Shown here piece after piece: positions 35,544-41,637 of a DNA stretch of 41,637 nt. Source of the stretch: Chloroflexota bacterium (GTDB lineage Bacteria; Chloroflexota; Dehalococcoidia; Dehalococcoidales; UBA2162); assembly GCA_016190895.1 (NCBI GenBank), contig JACPPR010000053.1:1-41637 (forward strand), in the 5' to 3' direction. How positions within the stretch are numbered: position 1 is the first letter of the stretch; each line of letters opens with the position of its first letter. The position numbers and the translations under genes are program-made. The notes beneath the pieces are model-generated. The model had not been told where the DNA came from. It ran no database searches and was given only the letters and a program-made list of their open reading frames with translations.

Positions 35544-36128
35544 CTACTTCATCCGCTGTAGTAGCGCCAGCGCTGCGGGCGGGTCGCCGACCCGCAGTTC
35601 GACCTTTTCCATCAGTTGCCGGTCAGAAAGACTGCCTTGGGAATAGGCCACGGCGGCATCGGTAGGGACGGTGACGGAGACCAGCTCTTTACCAGCTTCG
35701 TCACGGTAGATTACAGCGGCGCGGTCAATCCCCATTCGCTGGGCGTCGACCATCAGTTTGGTGATGCTCTTGACCGGGTCTGTGCCCCGGCTCTTGCCGA
35801 AGTCAAAGCCCTGGGAAGCGTCTAGCACCACCACCACGACATTACGGTTGGTGTCACCAAACGGCAATACGTATACAGAGACTCCCTGCGTCGGGAACCC
35901 CGCCTGCTGCAAGTCCTGAGTGAGAACTGCAGCTTTTTCCCGGTCTGGCGTTCCCGATAAATAGCGTTCTGCTTTTGACGGTAGCAGGCCCATATTTTGC
36001 GGGACGCGGAAGAAGAGGAGCGTGCCGATACCGAGCACGATTATGACCAGTCCGAGGATGGTCAGGCCAATGATGCGCCCTGTGCGGCGCTTTGGTCTGG
36101 TGGGTGCTTCAGGTGTGGTCATGCTCAA
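35544..36128 (-). CDS. Membrane-anchored hypothetical protein
   Basis: N-terminal TM IIGLTILGLVIIVLGIGTLLFF; next to the lipoprotein gene, same strand. Confidence 0.7.
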   Translation of the reverse strand: MSMTTPEAPTRPKRRTGRIIGLTILGLVIIVLGIGTLLFFRVPQNMGLLPSKAERYLSGTPDREKAAVLTQDLQQAGFPTQGVSVYVLPFGDTNRNVVVVVLDASQGFDFGKSRGTDPVKSITKLMVDAQRMGIDRAAVIYRDEAGKELVSVTVPTDAAVAYSQGSLSDRQLMEKVELRVGDPPAALALLQRMK

Positions 36129-36309
36129 CCCCCCTTTGCCCTGGCGGAAGATGGTGCATACTAGAATGCCACTAATGCCGAAAAGTATATCAAAAAACGT
36201 CTAAGGATACAACCTGACGGAACGAGGGCGTTTAACAACCTATTCCCCTACCCCCTTTCCTTACCAAGGGGAAGGGATAAAGGGCGTAGGGTTACTACAC
36301 ACTCTCAAA

Positions 36310-37149
36310 CTAGCCTGTTTTTGCTAGCTCGAGGTAGGTCTTCTGCAGCAGCAGAGCGTCCTCTTCCAGATTCGGGCTTTCGCAGATTATCAGCCCTTTA
36401 ACGTCAAGGTCTTTGAAGGCTTGCAGCAATTCTTTATAGTTGAAATCAGACTCGGCGAGGTTCAAGTGGCTTATTTCTCCCTTTGCGCCGTACTTGATGC
36501 CTGAGAAATGGATATGAATATCCTGGAGCGCCGCTTTCCCCAGCCGTTCCCCAATTTGTGAGAAGAACGCGGCGAACTCTGGGTAGGTATTAAATTTGCC
36601 GGTACGGGCGTGCCAATGGGCGACATCGATGCAGGGCGCCAGCCCCGGCAATTCGGAACTCAGTTTCAGAATCTCGTCCAGGGTGCCGAACTGGGTCGGC
36701 CTGCCCATCAGTTCAGGGCGGATTTTGATGCGGTTGTTCTCCTTCTTCAGCGTATCCATCACTTCTTCGATGTGTTTCTTTATAGTTGCATAAGCTGTTT
36801 CGGGCGGGTCGCCTAGATAGAAGGCGGCGTGGACGATGACGCTTTGCGCCCCGCATATCGAGGCGATGCGGGCCGCGTGGAGCAATCTCTGCTGGCTAGC
36901 CGCTACCTTTTCAGGCTCGCGAGCGTTCATGTTGATGTAATATGAAGCATGGGCGGATAGCTTCACACCCAGTCTCGATGCCAATTCGGCGACCTGCTCG
37001 GCGGCGGCTTCCGAAAGGCTTACCCTCTGCACGAATTCAACCTCCATGCAGCCCAGCCCCAGCTCGGCAATCCGCTCGATGCCGGCTAGCGTGGTTTGAG
37101 GCCTGGTGCTTCTGGGCACGCCGCCCGTGCCGAAAAGAAGTTTGTCCAT
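36310..37149 (-). CDS. Endonuclease IV / xylose isomerase-like TIM barrel protein
   Basis: LLFGTGGVPRST...LSAHASYYINMNAREPEKVAASQQRLLHAARIASICGAQSVIVHAAFY...APCIDVAHWHAR. Confidence 0.85.
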   Translation of the reverse strand: MDKLLFGTGGVPRSTRPQTTLAGIERIAELGLGCMEVEFVQRVSLSEAAAEQVAELASRLGVKLSAHASYYINMNAREPEKVAASQQRLLHAARIASICGAQSVIVHAAFYLGDPPETAYATIKKHIEEVMDTLKKENNRIKIRPELMGRPTQFGTLDEILKLSSELPGLAPCIDVAHWHARTGKFNTYPEFAAFFSQIGERLGKAALQDIHIHFSGIKYGAKGEISHLNLAESDFNYKELLQAFKDLDVKGLIICESPNLEEDALLLQKTYLELAKTG

Positions 37150-37221
37150 CTATTGCCTCTGTTATTTCAATTTGACTCTTCGCTCTTCAGAAATGACAAT
37201 TGATACGAAGCCAAATGAGGT

Positions 37222-37857
37222 TTAACGGGCTGGCGGCGGGGGTGGGGTGCTGACCAGATTCTTCGGTGTGGCAAGCCACTCTCCCGTTGTTTCCAGCACT
37301 TTCAGCTTCAGGTCGAGATTCTGACGCCGAGCCAGAATCATATCGACGATATTGAAACCGCAGGTCTGCAGAATCCGCTCCATATTGAACATACAGCTTG
37401 GGCTTCCACCACCGCCTCCTCCAGAGATGCAAAAAGCCACGGCCGGTTGACCCTGAACGCCGGGAACTCCGGGTGTTCCCGGAGCGCCCTGCGGCGGAGC
37501 GCCAGGCGCTGTAGAGGCGACCCTGCGGAAACGAATCCGGCGCAGCCTATCGAGAAAGCTGCGCATACTCTCGCTCAGGTCGGCAAAATAAACCGGCGTG
37601 GCAAACAAGACGATATCCGCTGTTTTTATTTTGTCGACGACCGAGGCAAAATCATCCTCGATGATACAGACACCCTTGCTGCGGCAGATTCCCCAGCCAT
37701 CCTGTTCACATTGCCGGCAGCGCTCTAGCTTGAGGTCGATTAAGAACTGGCATTCTGAAGTGCCGCCGCCTTTTGCAAACCCTTTTTGCAGGGCATCGAT
37801 TGCCTGGGCGGTTCTGCCCTGGTGATTTCTGCTGCCGGATAGAGCTAACATTTTCAT
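37222..37857 (-). CDS. NADPH-dependent FMN reductase / iron-sulfur flavoprotein-like
   Basis: MKMLALSGSRNHQGRTAQAIDAL...DLKLERCRQCEQDGWGIC...DDFASVVDKIKTADIVLFATPVYFADLSESMRSFLDR. Confidence 0.85.
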   Translation of the reverse strand: MKMLALSGSRNHQGRTAQAIDALQKGFAKGGGTSECQFLIDLKLERCRQCEQDGWGICRSKGVCIIEDDFASVVDKIKTADIVLFATPVYFADLSESMRSFLDRLRRIRFRRVASTAPGAPPQGAPGTPGVPGVQGQPAVAFCISGGGGGGSPSCMFNMERILQTCGFNIVDMILARRQNLDLKLKVLETTGEWLATPKNLVSTPPPPPAR

Positions 37858-38062
37858 AAAATATCTCCCTTCATCACATTACCGTGTCGGTTCATTGTGT
37901 TTAAGTTTATCGCCTATATATCTGGCAGGTCAACTATGCTATACTTGGTTTTAAGCTCAAAGCCCCGACTGCCAAAGTTCAGGAGGAACGGCGGGCAGGT
38001 CAAAGGTCAGATAAAGTTCAAGTAATAAAATGGCAGAGGTTTCTTACGAATGCTACGACATA

Positions 38063-38159
38063 CCGACCCCCGTGTCGGTGTACGGGGTAAATTCCAGAAT
38101 GCCTGCACCGTAGTTCGTAGTCCGGGTTTTCTGGATTCCGTGTCAGGCATGGAATGACA
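38063..38159. repeat. Dispersed palindromic repeat, inverse orientation of 1225..1330
   Basis: ATACCGACCCCCGTGTCGGTGTACGGGGTAAATTCCAGAATG...GGATTCCGTGTCAGGCATGGAATGAC. Confidence 0.6.
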
Positions 38160-38209
38160 GGACGTTTGGTTTTGAGCTTTGGATTTTGACATTTGGATTT
38201 AGGGTAGAT

Positions 38210-38626
38210 ATGCCATTCAGTCATGAGACTCTATCCACAATCAATCTCATAGTGCAGGCAATCCTGCTGCTCACGGTCCTGCTGGCCGCCTGGCAGGCTA
38301 GAAAAAAGCGGCTTATCAAACACTGCAAAATTGTCAACGTGGTTATGGTGGTGCAGCTAATCGCCGTCTTCCTGGTGATGGCGCCGTCTTTTTTGAGTCT
38401 TTCGCAAAACGTTTCCGCTCCGCTGTTCTTCCATGTTGAAGCCCGGTTGCATCTCAGTCTTGGCTTGCTTATTGTCCTGTTGTGGCTCTATGTTAATCTG
38501 GCGGTTAGAGGGCGTGTCCGGGTATTTGGTCAACTTAAGACATATATGAGGACGGCGCTTGTTGCGTGGGTACTGACATTTGTTCTCGGCGTGCACCTCT
38601 ATTTGCTGCTTTATGTGCTGACATAA
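38210..38626 (+). CDS. DUF420-like integral membrane protein
   Basis: Four hydrophobic segments; NLIVQAILLLTVLLAAWQARKKRLIKHCKIVNVVMVVQLIAVFLVMAPSF. Confidence 0.7.
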   Translation: MPFSHETLSTINLIVQAILLLTVLLAAWQARKKRLIKHCKIVNVVMVVQLIAVFLVMAPSFLSLSQNVSAPLFFHVEARLHLSLGLLIVLLWLYVNLAVRGRVRVFGQLKTYMRTALVAWVLTFVLGVHLYLLLYVLT

Positions 38627-38764
38627 CGAAATTCAAATCTCAAATGGCAAAGGTCAAAGAACCCACACCCCCCAGGTTCTTCGCTACGGACAAAAGCACT
38701 TTTGATACATGACCCCTGAAAGGAGAGGGGGACAAAGAGGGTGAAGGGCAATCAATTTATGAAC

Positions 38765-39316
38765 TTATAAACCCAGCGAAGGGGCGATGCCCTGCATCGA
38801 CTGTAAGCCCAACTCAAGGAACTCGTCCAACCCGAGTCCCAGTCCGCTGCAGGTAGCGATGTACTCCCGGTTGGCGCCGGCGGCAAAGCTTTTCTCTTTG
38901 AATCTCTTTCTGACCGATTTGGCTTCGACGCTGCCCAGTTTCTTGTCGGGTCTGACCAGGGCGGCGGCGGTGATAAGACCGGTCAGCGGGTCGGCGCAAA
39001 AGAGCGCCTTATCGAGCTTCGTTTCGCGGGGCACGCCGTGGGCTTCATTATGGCAGAGAATTGCCCTGGCGATAGTCTCGCTCACACCCATCTCCCTGAC
39101 CATATCGGCCCCGAGACGGCTGTGTTTACTCATATCACCCTCGGTCATCTCCATGTCGATATCGTGCAGGAGACCGGCCAGCCCCCACTCATCCTCATTC
39201 TCGCCAAGGCGCTTGGCCAGCGCCCGCATAATTGCCTCGGCAGCCAGCATGTGCTTCACCGAGTTTTCATTCGTCACCTTGGATTTAATTGACTGAAGAG
39301 CTTCTTCCCGGTTCAT
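38765..39316 (-). CDS. HD-domain (HDIG) phosphohydrolase
   Basis: NSVKHMLAAEAIMRALAKRLGENEDEWGLAGLLHDIDME...LCHNEAHGVPRETKLDKALFCADPLTGLI. Confidence 0.88.
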   Translation of the reverse strand: MNREEALQSIKSKVTNENSVKHMLAAEAIMRALAKRLGENEDEWGLAGLLHDIDMEMTEGDMSKHSRLGADMVREMGVSETIARAILCHNEAHGVPRETKLDKALFCADPLTGLITAAALVRPDKKLGSVEAKSVRKRFKEKSFAAGANREYIATCSGLGLGLDEFLELGLQSMQGIAPSLGL

Positions 39317-40568
39317 TTTTCACCTCCTGGCGGATTGGCTTGAGCATGGTGATAAGTATTAAACCAATAATCGCCGCTAAAAGCAAGATTAGGAAAGCCC
39401 AGCGGTAAGTGCCGCTGACATCGAAGAGCCGTCCGGTAATGATGGGGCTAATGGCGCCGAAGAGGGTGCCGCTGAAAATAACGATGCCCAGCAGGCTGCC
39501 CTGGGAGCGGGTGCCGAACAGCCAGGCGATGAGCGGCGAGATTTGAGCAAAGAAGCCGCCGTGGTTGAAGCCATAGATGGCGGCGAATAAATACAACATC
39601 CATAATTCTTTAGCGAACTGCAGCCAGGATAAGGCCGTCACGAGGAGTATGAAGCAGATGAGGATGCCCCGCTGGCGCCCGATTTTATCACTGGAAAAGC
39701 CCATAATTAACCGGCCGGCGATGCTGCTCCCGCCAATGGTAGCCACGATGCTGGCGGCCAGCGGCTTCGAGATGCCGAGGTCGACGGCGTAAGGGACGAT
39801 ATGAGTCAGCACGCTTTGGGCGGCGAAGAGCAGAGCCGCGTAGAGTCCGCAGACCAGCCAGAGCTGCCGGGTACGGATGGCCTGGCGAAGACTCAACCCC
39901 GTTTCGGCGGCAATCTGTCCGTTAAGGTCTTGCCGTTTTTCTCCGTCCGGCAGCAGCCCTATTTCACGCGGGTCGCGCCGCAGTAACTGGGCAAGGGGAA
40001 TAACTGTGACCAGAACCAGGATGCCCAGAATCAGAAAAGCGGTGCGCCATTCGTACCGGTCGATTAATACAGTGGCTATTACAGGCATAACCGTCATGCC
40101 CACGCCGGTGCCGACCTTGGTGATGCCGCTCATCATGCCTCGCTTCTTGAAGAACCACCTGACGACGAGAGACAACGGCACCACGTCCGATGGGCTGAAG
40201 CCGATGCCGATAATGGCAAAGACCAGATAGACCTGCCAGAGAGTGCTGACCTGCGACATCAGCAGGTAGCCCGCGCCGAAAATAACCGTGCCGATACTCA
40301 AAACGATGCGGGGACCGAAGCGGTCGGCGAGTATCCCCATCAAGATAGCCATGAAACCCATTACGAAGAAGCTGAGCGAGGAGGCTGCCGAAATGGCTGC
40401 TCTGGAAGCCTGAAAGTAGTCCTGCAATGGGTTGAAGAAGACGCCGAAGGTATTGACGATGCCGTGAATTACCACCATCGCCAAGAAGCTGGCGGCGACC
40501 ACGATATAGCCGTAGAACAGTTTTGGCTTAGCGGCGGCGGTCAAAGGCAATGAGCGGTTACTTGCCAA
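39285..40568 (-). CDS. MFS transporter, OFA/monocarboxylate-like
   Basis: KLFYGYIVVAASFLAMVVIHGIVNTFGVFFNPL...SFFVMGFMAILMGILADRFGPRIVLSIG. Confidence 0.9.
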   Translation of the reverse strand: MASNRSLPLTAAAKPKLFYGYIVVAASFLAMVVIHGIVNTFGVFFNPLQDYFQASRAAISAASSLSFFVMGFMAILMGILADRFGPRIVLSIGTVIFGAGYLLMSQVSTLWQVYLVFAIIGIGFSPSDVVPLSLVVRWFFKKRGMMSGITKVGTGVGMTVMPVIATVLIDRYEWRTAFLILGILVLVTVIPLAQLLRRDPREIGLLPDGEKRQDLNGQIAAETGLSLRQAIRTRQLWLVCGLYAALLFAAQSVLTHIVPYAVDLGISKPLAASIVATIGGSSIAGRLIMGFSSDKIGRQRGILICFILLVTALSWLQFAKELWMLYLFAAIYGFNHGGFFAQISPLIAWLFGTRSQGSLLGIVIFSGTLFGAISPIITGRLFDVSGTYRWAFLILLLAAIIGLILITMLKPIRQEVKNEPGRSSSVN

Positions 40569-40574
40569 TCGACC

Positions 40575-41637
40575 TCACGAGCGGGTCCTTCCGGAAAGGA
40601 CGAGTTTACTATTTTTAGAGAGCGTCTTTTTCAGGTAACGCCCCGTGGCTGAAGACTTTTCCCGGGCAACTTCTTCAGGAGTACCCGTGGTCACGATGCG
40701 GCCGCCCGCGTCACCCGCCCCGGGACCAAGGTCGATAATATGGTCGGCATTCTTCATCACATCCAGGTGGTGTTCGATGACAACGACCGTGTTACCGACA
40801 TCGACCAGGCGCTGCAGCACGCCGAGCAAGGCATCTACATCTTGAAAAGAAAGCCCGGTCGTCGGCTCATCGAGGATGTAAAGCGTGCTGCCGGTGGCCC
40901 GCCGGGATAGTTCGGTTGCCAGTTTTACCCTCTGGGCTTCACCGCCGGAGAGGGTGGGCGCCGGCTGGCCGAGGCGGATATAGCCCAGCCCGACGTCTCT
41001 AATGGTCTCCAGTTTGTTCTTTATCTTGGGGAAATGTTCGAAGAAGGCAAGCGCCTGCTCGACGGTCATGTCCAGGACTTCGGCGATGTTCTTACCCCTG
41101 AATTTAATCTCAAGGGCTTCGCGGTTGTAACGCTTGCCCTGGCAGACCTCGCAGGGGACGGTCACATCGGGCAGGAACTGCATCTCTATCTGGATGAACC
41201 CTTCGCCTCCGCAGGCTTCACAGCGCCCGCCTTTGACATTAAAGGAGAACCGTCCGGGACCGTAGCCCCTCAGCCGGGACTCGGGCACGGTGGCAAAAAG
41301 CTCCCTGATTGGGGTAAATACGCCGGTGTAGGTGGCCGGATTGCTGCGGGGCGTCCTGCCGATAGGGGACTGGTCGATATCGACCACTTTGTCGATAAAC
41401 TCGGTGCCGGTAATTTCGTCGAAATCGCCCGGCCTCTCCCGTGACTTGTAGAACATTTGCGCCAGCTTCTTGTACATTATCTCGTTGATGAGAGTGCTTT
41501 TGCCGGAGCCGGAAACGCCGGTGACACAAACAAATTTGCCCAGCGGAATACCCACCGTCAAATTTTTGAGGTTATTGTGGCGGGCGCCCTTGATGACAAT
41601 TTCCCGGCCCGAGCCGGGGCGGCGCTGCCCCGGTACC
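40575..41637 (-). CDS. uvrA: Excinuclease ABC subunit A, partial (N-terminal part beyond window end)
   Basis: [97 protein letters not shown]. Confidence 0.95.
   Translation of the reverse strand, partial: VPGQRRPGSGREIVIKGARHNNLKNLTVGIPLGKFVCVTGVSGSGKSTLINEIMYKKLAQMFYKSRERPGDFDEITGTEFIDKVVDIDQSPIGRTPRSNPATYTGVFTPIRELFATVPESRLRGYGPGRFSFNVKGGRCEACGGEGFIQIEMQFLPDVTVPCEVCQGKRYNREALEIKFRGKNIAEVLDMTVEQALAFFEHFPKIKNKLETIRDVGLGYIRLGQPAPTLSGGEAQRVKLATELSRRATGSTLYILDEPTTGLSFQDVDALLGVLQRLVDVGNTVVVIEHHLDVMKNADHIIDLGPGAGDAGGRIVTTGTPEEVAREKSSATGRYLKKTLSKNSKLVLSGRTRS

Noticed and set aside
1-41637. CRISPR array or rRNA operon
   Set aside because: No regularly spaced identical repeats with unique spacers and no rRNA-like sequence found; the repeats seen are dispersed palindromes.

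Overview
The window looks like a chromosomal segment from a Dehalococcoidia/Chloroflexi-like bacterium; this is inferred from gene content only. The left end carries rpsR, rpmH, rnpA and yidD, then about 6 kb of accessory genes (HicAB toxin-antitoxin, LMW phosphatase, duplicated-domain lipoprotein, PQQ-propeller lipoprotein), then yidC-jag and an IMPDH-family (GuaB3-like) gene. Two signals stand out. (1) 12172..15778 (-) is an orphan NarL/LuxR-type response regulator. It is fused through a zinc ribbon and one TM helix to an exported region with two tandem GH113-like TIM barrels. The second barrel is put out of frame by a C8 homopolymer, and both barrels seem to lack part of the expected catalytic Glu pair. 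This suggests a membrane-tethered transcription factor that uses pseudo-glycosidase sensors. (2) 16674..26084 is a 9.4 kb integrative element in tRNA-Thr(CGT), bounded by a perfect 37-bp direct repeat. It has a tyrosine integrase, Xis-like HTH proteins, a primase-polymerase/helicase followed by iteron-like repeats, a TerS-like protein, a cargo block of exported proteins (SNase lipoprotein, CARDB lipoprotein, DnaJ-CTD/TM fusion), and no recognisable capsid genes. This layout resembles a phage satellite (PICI-like). The right flank is housekeeping and metabolic: MFS, rsmI, metG, polyprenyl synthase, ftsH, endonuclease IV-like, flavoprotein, HD-domain protein, MFS, and a partial uvrA. Several families of dispersed, nested palindromic repeats occupy the intergenic regions. 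All calls come from reading the sequence and the supplied translations; no searches were run.
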